64,000 nt of DNA, taken from positions 1-64,000 of the forward strand of contig NZ_WMCD01000017.1 of the NCBI RefSeq assembly GCF_010994275.1. The letters are read 5' to 3'. The notes below the pieces were generated by a model. The model ran no database searches and had not been told where the DNA came from. It saw only the letters and a program-made list of their open reading frames with translations. A program made the translations under genes and the position numbers. Below, in pieces: positions 15,276 to 25,100 of the stretch; within the stretch, counting starts at the first letter, position 1, and every line of letters begins with the position of its first letter. The DNA comes from Cyclobacterium jeungdonense. GTDB lineage: Bacteria; Bacteroidota; Bacteroidia; Cytophagales; Cyclobacteriaceae.

Positions 15276-16826
15276 ATGATTATTGAAAAAAAAATATATG
15301 CTGTTATAGGTGTATTTGCTGCTATTTTTTTACACTCCTGTAACAGCGGGCAAGTTATAAAAAAAGCCGAAAACCAAAAAATTTTTATAGAGCCAAAAGT
15401 TTTGTCCCGATTGGGTGATTCGGTTCGTTTTTCCATTAATGTCGCGCTCCCAAATGCCTTCCTCTCCCGGAATGAGACGTATACCCTGAGTCCTAAATTT
15501 GTATATGGCGATGAGGTAATTCGCTTCGAAAAGAAGCTGGAGGTCCGTGGCGATACCCTGGATCCCTATGAGCCGGTGGAGTTAGAGGATTCTTTTAGCA
15601 TGCCTTTCAGAGAGGGCATGGAAAAAGGCGCCTTGTATGCCGTCACGGAATTTGGCAAAGGTAGGAAAAACCTACTGGTGGGCAGTTCCGAGGAATTGTT
15701 GTCCAGGGGAATTATTACCACCGCTTCCCTCGCGCAGATTGGGCAATACAGGGGTCAGGATAAGATTCCGGTTTTAGGGATTTGGCTTTCTCCCGACTCT
15801 TTGAAAATGACGGGAATGGGAACCAATGGCTGGCAGGAACTGGAAGATCGGCTTTCAGAGTACAGTAACCTGCCGTTTTCAAGCAAATCTCCCTTTCTGG
15901 ACGTGCTAAAAGGTCCAGGCGATTGGAGTTATAAAAAATGGAAAATGAACGGGATACCCCATTATCCGGAAATTAACCGCTCCGTTTTTGCCCGGTTTGA
16001 AAGAGATATCCGGCAGCAACCCGAAAAGGAACTCGGTATTTCGGAGGTGCAACTTTCCATTCTGGCCAGAAATATCCGACAAGGCACGATACCCGCTGAC
16101 ACCCTAAGCGAAAGGGAATTGGCCGAAGCCGTCGCCCGGGAGCCGGGGTGGAAAGAGCAGGAGCAACTATTACTAGCTATGGAGAAGGTATATCCCAGCC
16201 CCTGGGTTTACAGTAATTTGGGAATGGTTTTTCTCAATCAGGCAAACCGTACCCTGGCAGTGCAGGAAAAAAACCAATTGCTGGAAAACGCACTTTTTGC
16301 CTTTAACCGATCCAATGCCTTTTATGAAAATCCGGTGGCCGTTTATAACCTTGGGCTGGTATTCTGGCTTTGGGGAGATAAATTCAGTGCCTACAATAAC
16401 TTTTACAGAGCGCTCGCCCTTACGCGCTCCGATGAACTGAGGAAGGTCTATGAGGCGGCCCTGGGCGCAGTGTCCATTTTCAATGGCGATTACCGGCTGG
16501 CAGCCATTCATCTGAATAATGCCGAGTCAAACCCCATCAACCTTTTCAATCAAGGGTTGGCCAATGTCCTGGCCAAAGACTATTACAATGCTACGTTAAA
16601 GTTTGAGGAAAGTGCCATTCAAAATATGTCAAACGGGTATCCGTTTTATGGTCTGGCGCTAGTTGCGGCCAGAAATGGAGAGGAAGGGAAATTATACGAA
16701 AATCTGGGTAAGGCCGTATCAAGAAATGACTTTCTGAGAAACCGGGCGGCTACCGACCGGGAATTTTTCATGTATCACGATAGGGAAGGATTTAAGGAAG
16801 TCCTTCGCACAGCTAAACCAGGATAA
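15276..16826 (+). CDS. TPR-containing lipoprotein
   Basis: 516 residues with a lipoprotein signal (MIIEKKIYAVIGVFAAIFLH then SC, lipid cysteine 22). Residues 35-150 form a beta-rich domain (FSINVALPNAFL, TYTLSPKFVYGDEVIRFEKK). From about residue 285 the protein is helical with tetratricopeptide-like repeats (WVYSNLGMVFLNQANRTL, PVAVYNLGLVFWLWGDKFSA, INLFNQGLANVLAKDYYNAT, YPFYGLALVAARNGEEGK). It probably acts as a periplasmic or outer-membrane scaffold. It lies two bases upstream of the ROK kinase and reads as the first gene of the amino-sugar operon. The family is common but unnamed in Cytophagales. Confidence 0.85.
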   Translation: MIIEKKIYAVIGVFAAIFLHSCNSGQVIKKAENQKIFIEPKVLSRLGDSVRFSINVALPNAFLSRNETYTLSPKFVYGDEVIRFEKKLEVRGDTLDPYEPVELEDSFSMPFREGMEKGALYAVTEFGKGRKNLLVGSSEELLSRGIITTASLAQIGQYRGQDKIPVLGIWLSPDSLKMTGMGTNGWQELEDRLSEYSNLPFSSKSPFLDVLKGPGDWSYKKWKMNGIPHYPEINRSVFARFERDIRQQPEKELGISEVQLSILARNIRQGTIPADTLSERELAEAVAREPGWKEQEQLLLAMEKVYPSPWVYSNLGMVFLNQANRTLAVQEKNQLLENALFAFNRSNAFYENPVAVYNLGLVFWLWGDKFSAYNNFYRALALTRSDELRKVYEAALGAVSIFNGDYRLAAIHLNNAESNPINLFNQGLANVLAKDYYNATLKFEESAIQNMSNGYPFYGLALVAARNGEEGKLYENLGKAVSRNDFLRNRAATDREFFMYHDREGFKEVLRTAKPG

Positions 16827-16828
16827 GT

Positions 16829-17695
16829 ATGGGTAATCTGATAGGAGTAGATATTGGGGGTTCGCACATTTCCGTAGGGATTATTACGGAAGATGGAAAA
16901 GACATCTTCACGGGTAGCGAGGTAAGGATGCCGGTAAATTCTTTTGGAAGCAAAGAAGAAATTTTAGAAGTGTGGACGGATTGCATAGCAGCGGTAGGGC
17001 TTTCCCCGAATAGTCTTTTGGGTATTGCCATGCCGGCTCCATTTGATTACCAACAAGGAATTTCTCTAATGGTAGAGCAAGGAAAATACCTCGCGCTGTA
17101 CCAGGTGAATGTAAAAAAGGAACTTTCATATAGGCTGGGTATCCCCGCTGGGAATATATTATTTTTAAACGATGCAGCGGCCTTTCTTCAAGGGGAGGCG
17201 GTGGCAGGAGGCTGGGACAGCGGGCAAAACCTCATGGGGCTGACTTTTGGAACCGGCCTCGGAGGGGCATTCAAATCCGGTGATCTGGCTGAGGACGGGG
17301 CGGTGTGGTCAATTCCTTTCAAGGAGGGCATTGCCGAGAATTATCTAAGTACATCTTTTTTTAAAAATTGGGCAAAAGAAAGATTCGGTAAAACCGAAAC
17401 TGGTTTGAAGCCTTTGTTAGATTCTTCAGAAACCCGGGCCGCTACGCTGGATATGCTTGCTGTATTTGGTCGGCATTTGGCCGATTTGATTGAAATGCAG
17501 GCGAAAATCCGGAAAATGGAGATTGTAGTATTGGGAGGCAATATTATGAAGGCGGCGGATCATTTTCTTCCTCTGGTAAAGAAGCTTCTGGGAGAAAGAG
17601 ATATCCAGGTGGAAATTCGAATCAGCAGGTTGGGAGAAAAGGCTGCCATGATAGGTGCCGCAAGTATTCATCACGCAAACGGCAAAAAGATGTAG
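16829..17695 (+). CDS. ROK family sugar kinase lacking the zinc-binding motif
   Basis: 288 residues. The N-terminal phosphate-1 loop is VDIGGSHISVGI, the catalytic Asp is D115 in LFLNDAAAFLQGE, phosphate-2 is LTFGTGLGGAF, and the adenosine block is MEIVVLGGNIM near residue 230. ROK glucokinases and N-acetylglucosamine or N-acetylmannosamine kinases normally carry a CxCGxxGC zinc motif and an ExGH motif after the phosphate-2 loop. Here those positions read GAVWSIPFKEGIAENYLSTS, so both are missing. It may still phosphorylate a hexose, but substrate choice cannot be read. Position between the TPR lipoprotein and the cupin/HGSNAT/GH20 genes suggests an amino-sugar. Confidence 0.85.
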   Translation: MGNLIGVDIGGSHISVGIITEDGKDIFTGSEVRMPVNSFGSKEEILEVWTDCIAAVGLSPNSLLGIAMPAPFDYQQGISLMVEQGKYLALYQVNVKKELSYRLGIPAGNILFLNDAAAFLQGEAVAGGWDSGQNLMGLTFGTGLGGAFKSGDLAEDGAVWSIPFKEGIAENYLSTSFFKNWAKERFGKTETGLKPLLDSSETRAATLDMLAVFGRHLADLIEMQAKIRKMEIVVLGGNIMKAADHFLPLVKKLLGERDIQVEIRISRLGEKAAMIGAASIHHANGKKM

Positions 17696-17757
17696 GTTTT
17701 TGTGCATAATTAATTCATAATCGATATATTTTGTTTTTTAATTAACCAGGATTTAAA

Positions 17758-18270
17758 ATGATTGTAGAAAAAGAGTTGACTAAAACTGCCATTTTTAAGA
17801 AGGTGAGTGAATGGCTGGATAGTTCCGGCTATAAAATTGTAACTAAGGATGAAAACCGCCCATGGGGAGGTTTTTTTGTAATTGATGAGGGCCAGATAAA
17901 GCAATTCAGGCAACAATTTTTTTCCGAAATTCAGCTTACGGATGCCCAAATGAAACAAAAACTGAGTCCTAAAATTTTACTGGCCGGGCCTGGAAAGCGT
18001 CTCTCCTGGCAATACCATCATCGCCGGGCTGAAATCTGGAAATTAATCGCAGGAGAGGGAGGCGTTATTACTAGTGACACAGATAGTGAAGGCTCCCTGA
18101 AAACACTCGGAATTGGAGAGGTAGTTCGCCTGCGGCAGGGAGAAAGGCATCGCCTGCTGGGTTTGGGAAATTGGGCAGTGGTGGCGGAAATATGGATGCA
18201 CACCGACCCGGAAAACCCCTCGGATGAAAGCGATATCGTGCGGGTTCAGGATGATTTTGAAAGAAAATAG
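17758..18270 (+). CDS. Cupin, mannose-6-phosphate-isomerase type II-like
   Basis: 170 residues. The cupin core is visible: RPWGGFFVI, then KILLAGPGKRLSWQYHHRRA with HHxxAEIWKLIAGEG (motif 1), and LRQGERHRLLGLGNW (motif 2, His as ligand), followed by AEIWMHTDP. That pattern matches the C-terminal cupin of type II phosphomannose isomerases rather than the full bifunctional enzyme, so isomerase activity is uncertain. Its place nine bases before an HGSNAT gene and after the ROK kinase fits a sugar-phosphate isomerase in the same operon. Confidence 0.75.
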   Translation: MIVEKELTKTAIFKKVSEWLDSSGYKIVTKDENRPWGGFFVIDEGQIKQFRQQFFSEIQLTDAQMKQKLSPKILLAGPGKRLSWQYHHRRAEIWKLIAGEGGVITSDTDSEGSLKTLGIGEVVRLRQGERHRLLGLGNWAVVAEIWMHTDPENPSDESDIVRVQDDFERK

Positions 18271-18279
18271 TCGCCTGAA

Positions 18280-19485
18280 ATGAAAACCGCTCTTCGGCCC
18301 GGCCAAAATCGGAATCATGCCATTGATGTTTTTCGAGCCCTGACCATGATGTTGATGATTTTTGTCAATGACTTATGGACCTTGGAGGGAGTTCCCGAAT
18401 GGCTGAAACACGTACCGGCTAAGGTCGATGGAATGGGATTGTCGGATGTGGTATTTCCTGCTTTTCTATTTATCGTAGGGTTATCCATTCCATTGGCCAT
18501 CGGCAATCGCTGGAAAAGGGGTGAAAAAAATACCCAGATCCTGATGCATGTCCTCAGCCGTTCACTTGCGCTATTAATCATGGGAGTATTTCATGTGAAT
18601 CTGGAGGCGTACCAGCCTGAAGCGGCTCTCTTACCAAAAGCAGTATGGCAAATTCTGTTGACCCTTGCTTTTTTTCTAATTTGGCTGGACTACCCAAAAG
18701 ATCCGGAAAAGAAGCAGAAAAAATGGATTGGAAAAACACTGGGATGGGGACTGTTGTTTTTTTTGGCGGTCGTATACCAAGGCGGAGACCTGGCCGCTCC
18801 GGTTTGGATGGGCTTTTACTGGTGGGGAATACTGGGATTAATTGGATGGGCCTATCTGATCGCCTCCCTTGTTTTTATCGCAGCAAAAGGAAAACAGGTT
18901 TGGGTAGGCTTGGCTTTTTTGGCCTTCATGGCGTTCAGCGCGTTGGCAAAGCTGGGGATGTTGGAATTTTTGCAAGGAATTAAGCCCTATTTTTGGCTTA
19001 TTGATGACGGAGCCACCCCTTCTTTTGCGTTGGCTGGTATTTTGGTCACCGGCTTTTACCGTTCTTGGTTCCAAAAAGGACTCGGCACCCAATTTTGGCT
19101 GGTCCTGCTAGGTATGGCAGTGGCTTTCCTGGCCATCGGCTTTGTTAGCAGGCCTTTATGGGGAATTCATAAGATAGGGTCATCACCTTCCTGGGTATTT
19201 ATTTGTATAGCTATCAGCATGCTTACATTTGGATTGCTGATTATTTTAGTTGAAATAAATAACAAGAAGCATTGGTTTGATGGCATTCGACCGGCGGGTA
19301 CCAGTACCCTAACCTGCTACCTGTTGCCCTACATTCATTACGGACTGCTGTCCCTTACAGGAATTGTTCTACCAATGGCACTCAGGACAGGCTTACCTGG
19401 TATTCTTAAGTCACTACTCTATGCCTGGATCATCATACAAATCACGGGGTTTCTTGAAAAGAAAAAATTACGTTTAAAGATATAG
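18280..19485 (+). CDS. HGSNAT/NagX-like membrane N-acetyltransferase, first copy
   Basis: 401 residues with about ten membrane segments. The HGSNAT-catalytic/DUF5009 start is typical: AIDVFRALTMMLMIFVNDLW, then WLKHVPAKVDGMGLSDVVFP and FLFIVGLSIPLAIGNR. Eukaryotic HGSNAT carries an acetyl group across the lysosomal membrane to terminal glucosamine of heparan; the bacterial members (NagX-like) lie in chitin or glycosaminoglycan clusters and probably acetylate glucosamine ends at the periplasmic face. The lysine-histidine in the WLKH loop sits where the human catalytic His lies (inference). It overlaps no neighbour and has a 22-base gap to the GH20 gene. Confidence 0.85.
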   Translation: MKTALRPGQNRNHAIDVFRALTMMLMIFVNDLWTLEGVPEWLKHVPAKVDGMGLSDVVFPAFLFIVGLSIPLAIGNRWKRGEKNTQILMHVLSRSLALLIMGVFHVNLEAYQPEAALLPKAVWQILLTLAFFLIWLDYPKDPEKKQKKWIGKTLGWGLLFFLAVVYQGGDLAAPVWMGFYWWGILGLIGWAYLIASLVFIAAKGKQVWVGLAFLAFMAFSALAKLGMLEFLQGIKPYFWLIDDGATPSFALAGILVTGFYRSWFQKGLGTQFWLVLLGMAVAFLAIGFVSRPLWGIHKIGSSPSWVFICIAISMLTFGLLIILVEINNKKHWFDGIRPAGTSTLTCYLLPYIHYGLLSLTGIVLPMALRTGLPGILKSLLYAWIIIQITGFLEKKKLRLKI

Positions 19486-19507
19486 TTTAACTCAAAATTC
19501 AATAAAA

Positions 19508-20644
19508 ATGGGCTATTCGATAGGTAAATTAGGTATCTCTGGTTTCTGGATGTGGCTGCTGGTCTTTCTACCGGGCCCAGTCAATTCCCAACAGGAAAAT
19601 ACAGACGTCTTGCCGGTAAGAGGTCTGGCCATCGCCGCCCCTCAAAAAGGAGATGTGGACACCTTTGTAGATTTCATGGATCAGGTACTGGCCCCTCGCG
19701 GTGTAAACGTACTGATTTTGAGGGTAGACTATAATTATGCGTATGAGTCCCATCCGGAATTGAGAAACGAGGAAGTGCTGTCTCGGTCGGATGTAAAAAA
19801 AATTGTCGCAACGGCTGCGGATCACGGAATAAAACTAATTCCTCAAATCAACCTATTGGGACATCAGTCCTGGGCTTCTTCGCTGGGCAATTTATTAAAA
19901 GTATATCCGGAATTTGATGAAACGCCGCATATAACCCTGCCCGAGGAATACGAGTGGCCCAACGAAGATGGCTTGTATTGCAAAAGTTACTGCCCCTTGC
20001 ACCCCGAAGTGCACGGAGTGGTTTTTGATTTGGTCGATGAAATTCTGGAGGTATTCGAAACAGACGCATTTCATGCAGGCATGGATGAAGTGTTTTACAT
20101 TGGAGACGACCGTTGCCCCAGATGCAGTGGCAGGGATAAAGCGGAGTTGTTTGCCGGTGAGGTGACAAAAATCCGGAACCACCTGAATTTAACCGATAAA
20201 AAGCTCTGGATTTGGGGAGACCGCTTAATTGACGGCAAGACCACCGGAATCGGGATGTGGGAAGCCAGTATGAACAATACGCATCGCGCCATTGACATGA
20301 TTCCTACAGATGTGGTGATCTGCGACTGGCATTACGAAAGGCCGGATCAGACTCCGGTATTATTTGCTATGAAAGGCTTTGATGTGATCACCTGCTCCTG
20401 GAGAAATCCCGAAGTGGGGGTGATGCAGGTGGAGGATATGGTTCGGTACAGAACCTACCAAAACGAAAAGTTAAAGGACCGCTTTCAGGGAGTTGTCCTG
20501 ACAGTGTGGTCTGGTGCGGATTCATTTATGGAAGGATATAAAAGTTACATGCAAGCGGCGGATAAGGCAGCAGAAGATCAGAAGCAGCCCTGGGTAACCT
20601 TTGATCACATGTTTAAAAAAATGGAAAACCTATCCGGCTCTTAA
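19508..20644 (+). CDS. GH20-like beta-N-acetylhexosaminidase domain protein
   Basis: 378 residues with a signal peptide-like N-terminus (hydrophobic to FLPGPVNSQ). The TIM-barrel of GH20 is recognisable: RGLAIAAPQKGDVDTFVDFM, PQINLLGHQSWASSLGNLL, the catalytic Asp-Glu pair D193-E194 in FHAGMDEVFYIGDD (Asp stabilises the acetamido oxazolinium, Glu is the acid), then WIWGDRLID and a C-terminal WSG in VVLTVWSGAD. It lacks the N-terminal GH20b domain, so it is a minimal, probably periplasmic hexosaminidase. Two cysteine pairs (CPRC and CKSYC) could bind metal. It sits between two HGSNAT-like genes, which points to removal of terminal GlcNAc or GalNAc from oligosaccharides after acetylation. Confidence 0.85.
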   Translation: MGYSIGKLGISGFWMWLLVFLPGPVNSQQENTDVLPVRGLAIAAPQKGDVDTFVDFMDQVLAPRGVNVLILRVDYNYAYESHPELRNEEVLSRSDVKKIVATAADHGIKLIPQINLLGHQSWASSLGNLLKVYPEFDETPHITLPEEYEWPNEDGLYCKSYCPLHPEVHGVVFDLVDEILEVFETDAFHAGMDEVFYIGDDRCPRCSGRDKAELFAGEVTKIRNHLNLTDKKLWIWGDRLIDGKTTGIGMWEASMNNTHRAIDMIPTDVVICDWHYERPDQTPVLFAMKGFDVITCSWRNPEVGVMQVEDMVRYRTYQNEKLKDRFQGVVLTVWSGADSFMEGYKSYMQAADKAAEDQKQPWVTFDHMFKKMENLSGS

Positions 20645-20654
20645 GTTACTAAAC

Positions 20655-21800
20655 GTGGCGACAATAAACACTCCTTTGAATAGTGGCTCCAGGTATCAGT
20701 CCCTGGATGTATTACGCGGACTAACCGTGGCTCTGATGATCATCGTGAATACTCCGGGTAGTTGGAGTACCAATTTTGCTCCTTTTTTACATGCTCCCTG
20801 GCATGGGCTTACGATTACCGACCTGGTTTTCCCTTCCTTTCTTTTCGTAGTGGGAAATGCCATGGCCTTTAGCCTGACAAAACTCAGGGACCGGGGACCT
20901 CAACTTTTTTTTCAGAAAGTAATCAAAAGGACCTTGATTATTTTTTTGATAGGGCTATTGCTAACCGCCTTTCCATTTTTCCGAATAGGCGACTCGGGCA
21001 TGGTTCCTTTCGATTTCAGTAAGATCCGGATTATGGGTGTGTTGCAGCGGATTGCGCTTTGCTACGGACTGGCGGCTACGCTGGTCTATTTTTTCAATAT
21101 TCGGGTTTCAATGGTAATTGGAGCGGTTATTTTGATTTTATATTGGGGAGTCATGTACCTGTTTGGAGATCAGGGGCCGGACCCCTACTCCCTGGAAGGC
21201 AATGCTGCCAGAAGGCTGGACCTGTGGCTTATAGGTGCGGCTAACCTCTATAGAGGGGAAGGGATCCCCTTTGACCCGGAGGGTTTGTTGAGTACGTTAC
21301 CTGCCCTGGTAAATGTCCTGGCAGGATATGGAGTAGGTAACTTTATTCGGCAGAACGGAGAAAAAGGTAAAAAAGTACGCGGATTATTCCTTATTGCCCT
21401 TACCCTATTGGTTTTGGGGTATGTTTGGGATGCTTTTTTTCCAATCAATAAAAAAATATGGAGCAGTTCTTTCGTTTTGGTTTCAGTAGGCTATGTCACC
21501 GCCCTGTTGGCATTGCTTGTTTTTGTTTTGGAACAGAAAAAAGTGAAGGGATGGGCCTATTTTTTCGAGGTTTTCGGCAAAAACCCGCTGATCCTTTACG
21601 TCTTATCCGGGGTCCTGGTGCGGATCATACTGATGATTCCCGCAGGTGATGTTTCCCTTAAAACCTGGATTTACGAACAGTTTTTCACTTCTTTTTTACC
21701 TCCCAAAATCGCAAGCTTATCTTTTGCCATCATCTTTATGCTCCTTATTTGGCTGGTAGGCTATATAATGGATAAGCGGAGGTGGTATATTAAGGTTTAG
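20655..21800 (+). CDS. HGSNAT/NagX-like membrane N-acetyltransferase, second copy
   Basis: 381 residues, starting at GTG ten bases after the GH20 stop; an upstream TTG would lie inside the GH20 gene. The family head is clear: SLDVLRGLTVALMIIVNTPG, then LHAPWHGLTITDLVFPSFLF (with the His where human HGSNAT has its active-site histidine) and VVGNAMAFSL. About ten membrane segments follow. It differs enough from the first copy to have a separate substrate or to work as a heteromer (inference). Last gene of the operon. Confidence 0.88.
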   Translation: MATINTPLNSGSRYQSLDVLRGLTVALMIIVNTPGSWSTNFAPFLHAPWHGLTITDLVFPSFLFVVGNAMAFSLTKLRDRGPQLFFQKVIKRTLIIFLIGLLLTAFPFFRIGDSGMVPFDFSKIRIMGVLQRIALCYGLAATLVYFFNIRVSMVIGAVILILYWGVMYLFGDQGPDPYSLEGNAARRLDLWLIGAANLYRGEGIPFDPEGLLSTLPALVNVLAGYGVGNFIRQNGEKGKKVRGLFLIALTLLVLGYVWDAFFPINKKIWSSSFVLVSVGYVTALLALLVFVLEQKKVKGWAYFFEVFGKNPLILYVLSGVLVRIILMIPAGDVSLKTWIYEQFFTSFLPPKIASLSFAIIFMLLIWLVGYIMDKRRWYIKV

Positions 21801-22113
21801 ACAGTGATTTTTAAAAGCCAAACCGATTTTTGAATCAATTGATTTTTATCAAGAAAATTTAGTTTTATTTATTTTTAAATACCGCCATTTGTGTAAAAAA
21901 ATGAATCAATTTTTTTTATAATTTTCATTTTTTACAAAAAATAAAGTACCTTTTAACAAGAGTAGAAGGATAATATATCTTTTGTTTTCATAGTAAACCC
22001 AAAAATATTTTCTGTTCAAGATGTTAAGCTACATAAAAGGATAAGTTTTTATGGATGGTAAAGAGTATTGATTTTAAATTAATTATGGAAAATGTAGAAC
22101 TAAACGAAGTATT
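21801..22113 (+). promoter_or_regulatory. A/T-rich region upstream of the SusC gene
   Basis: About 310 bases with no gene, very rich in A and T. It contains a near-match -7 box (TATCTTTTG near 21976, one base off TAnnTTTG) and probably the promoter and leader of the SusC/SusD pair. I see no obvious terminator for the upstream operon. Confidence 0.4.
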
Positions 22114-25100
22114 ATGAAGAACGTTTTTACCAAAATGAGGAAAGTGATTGACTTTCGCTTTTCAAGAATAAAGCATGACCTTCAGGTTTTGCTTTTGGCA
22201 CGACTTGCTATATTGATTGGATTGCTACTTCCGATAGAGGGCAGGACACAGCAAGAAGGATCGATTTCGGTGCAAGGGGTGGTCTATGATGCCGCAACCA
22301 GTGAAACGCTGCCTGGTGTAAATATCTTACTAAAGGGCACCAATGTAGGGACTATTACAGATGTTGATGGTTCTTTTTCCATTCAAGTTCCCGATTCCGA
22401 ATCGGTATTGGTTTTTTCCTTCATCGGTTTTCTAAATCAAGAGGTAAGGGTCGGGACTCGAAGCAGCCTGGAAGTCAGATTGGCTGCCAGTGCCACGGAT
22501 CTGAATGAGGTGGTGGTGGTAGGTTACGGTACTCAGAAGAAAAGTGACTTGACAGGCGCCGTTACCAGGGTAGATGCTTCCACTTTCCAAAACCAGCCCT
22601 TATCGCAGGTATCGGATATGCTGGCAGGTACGGTAGCCGGATTTTACGGAAACCAGGGTACCTCAGCTTCCGGAGGTAGTTCGCTAGAAGTTCGGGGCCC
22701 AACCTCACTTACAGGGGGCACTTCTCCACTTATTGTAATCGACGGTGTGATTTTTCATGGGGAAATGGCAGATATCAATCCCAATGACATTGAATCCATT
22801 GATATTCTGAAAGATGCCAGTTCAGCTGCCGTATTTGGATCGAAGGCAGCTTCCGGGGTGGTCATGATTACTACTAAAAAAGGCGGGACAGGTAATCCGA
22901 CTATTAGTTTTTCCGCCAAAACCGGGATCAATACCATTACAAATGATGATTTCAGGCCCAGAGATGCAGCGGGATACGAAGATTTTCGAAGAGACTTTTT
23001 TCGTACCCTTGGGATCGCAAACAGACCTGATTTTTACTGGGACGATCCGAATAACCTGCGGCAAGGAGTGACGGTTGAGCAATGGAGAAGTGCTAATGAA
23101 AATTCTCACCCAGATAATACCCGTGAGTATTTGGGAAGACTCAATTTTTTCGACGTGGAGATAGATCAGTATCTGGCGGGAAATACCATGGACTGGTTTA
23201 ATGAAGTGACCCGTCAGGGTTTCCGTCAGGATTATGACATCAGCATCAGTGGCGGAGACGACAAATTCCAATATTATTGGTCATTGGGATACCTTGATAA
23301 CGAAAACATGCGTGTAGGTGATGATTTTCAAGCCATTCGATCACGATTTAATCTTGACTTTAAAGTTACCGATTGGCTAAGCGTGGGAACCAATGCACAG
23401 GTATCAAACCGAGATAATAGTTCGGTTCCTGCTAGCCTGAGCATAAGTGCGATTAGTCCTTACAGCTCAAAATATGAAGAAGACGGCTCTTTGAGGTGGT
23501 ATCCGCACGGATATCCCATCATTCTCAATCCCTTGATTAATAACGTGCATCAGGAAAGGTTGAATAAGGTGACCGGAATATTTGCTTCACTTTATGCAGA
23601 TGTGGACTTGCCGCTAGGCTTTCACTATCGGGTTTCTTATCAGCCCAGGTTTGACTTTGAAAAGAATTATAACTTTTGGGGAACCGAGACCATTGTTGGC
23701 GGTAGGGACCGGGTAGACGGCTACGGTACCCGGTCTGATTATTCACTGAATGCCTGGATGGTGGACAATATACTGACTTGGGATAAGACTATCGGAGCCC
23801 ATACGTTGAATGTTACGCTTCTCTACAACGCCGAGCAGACAAAGACCTATACCTCTTATGGTGAAAACCAGATTTTCCGGCCTAATCAAGTTTTGGGATA
23901 CAACGGACTCCAATTTGGTTCCCGACCCTTGGTTAATACCAACGATACCGAGGCAGGTGGGAATGCCATGATGGCCAGGCTGAATTACACCTTTCAAGGA
24001 AAATACCTGCTGACTACCTCGGTAAGAAGAGATGGGTATTCTGCTTTTGGAGCAGAAAATAACATTGCTGTTTTCCCTGCTTTGGCTTTGGGATGGATCG
24101 TTTCAGATGAATCTTTTTTTCCTGAAAGTTCGCCGATCAGTCTGTTGAAATTAAGAGGATCGTGGGGAATCAATGGTAATCGGGATATTGGAATTTATTC
24201 CGCCTTAGCCCAGATCGGTACTACCTTGTATTACGACGGGTCCAATGTGCAAATGGGTTTGTTCAATAATACCCTTGCCAATCCGGGTTTGCGCTGGGAA
24301 AAAACGCAGGCCTATAACCTTGGTCTGGACCTGGCTTTGTTTGAAAATAGGGTAGATCTGTCCGCTGAATTTTACGACATGACCACCACGGATCTTTTAA
24401 TGAGTCGTCAGCTTCCTGAGATCACCGGATTTAGCAGCATCATGGCTAACCTGGGGGAACTCAGCAATAAAGGAATGGACCTAACGCTTAACACGGTAAA
24501 TGTGAACAATTCCAATATCATGTGGAAAACCAATTTTGTTTTTTCCCTGAACCGCAATCGCATCGAAAAGTTATTTGGAGATACGGAAGAAGTAGTAGTG
24601 AACGGCCAGACAGTGGTTAGGGAAGTGCCCGATTATACCAACGAATGGTTTCCAGGACAGCCAATTGACGTGGTGTGGGATTACAATGTACTTGGCGTAT
24701 GGCAACTGGACGAGGCAGATCAGGCATCTACGTACACCATGAGGCCCGGAGATTACAAAGGAGAGGATGTCAATGGGGATGGTGTATACGATGCTTTGGT
24801 GGACAAACAATTTATTGGTTATACCCGGCCTAGGTATCGATTAGGCTTGCGAAACGATGTTACTTTTCTGAAGGATTTTACAGCATCTGTTTTTTTGCGA
24901 GCCGATCTGGGACATATAGGCGATTTTCCTTATGCCATTCACGAGTCTTCCACCTACGACCGAATCAACTACTGGAATATTCCTTACTGGACACCTACCA
25001 ATCCCAATAACGAGTATGCCCGGACATCGGAAGTGCACGGAGCTTATGGAGGAGGCCTGCGCATATTCAAACCAAGGTCGTTTCTTCGGGTACAAGATTT

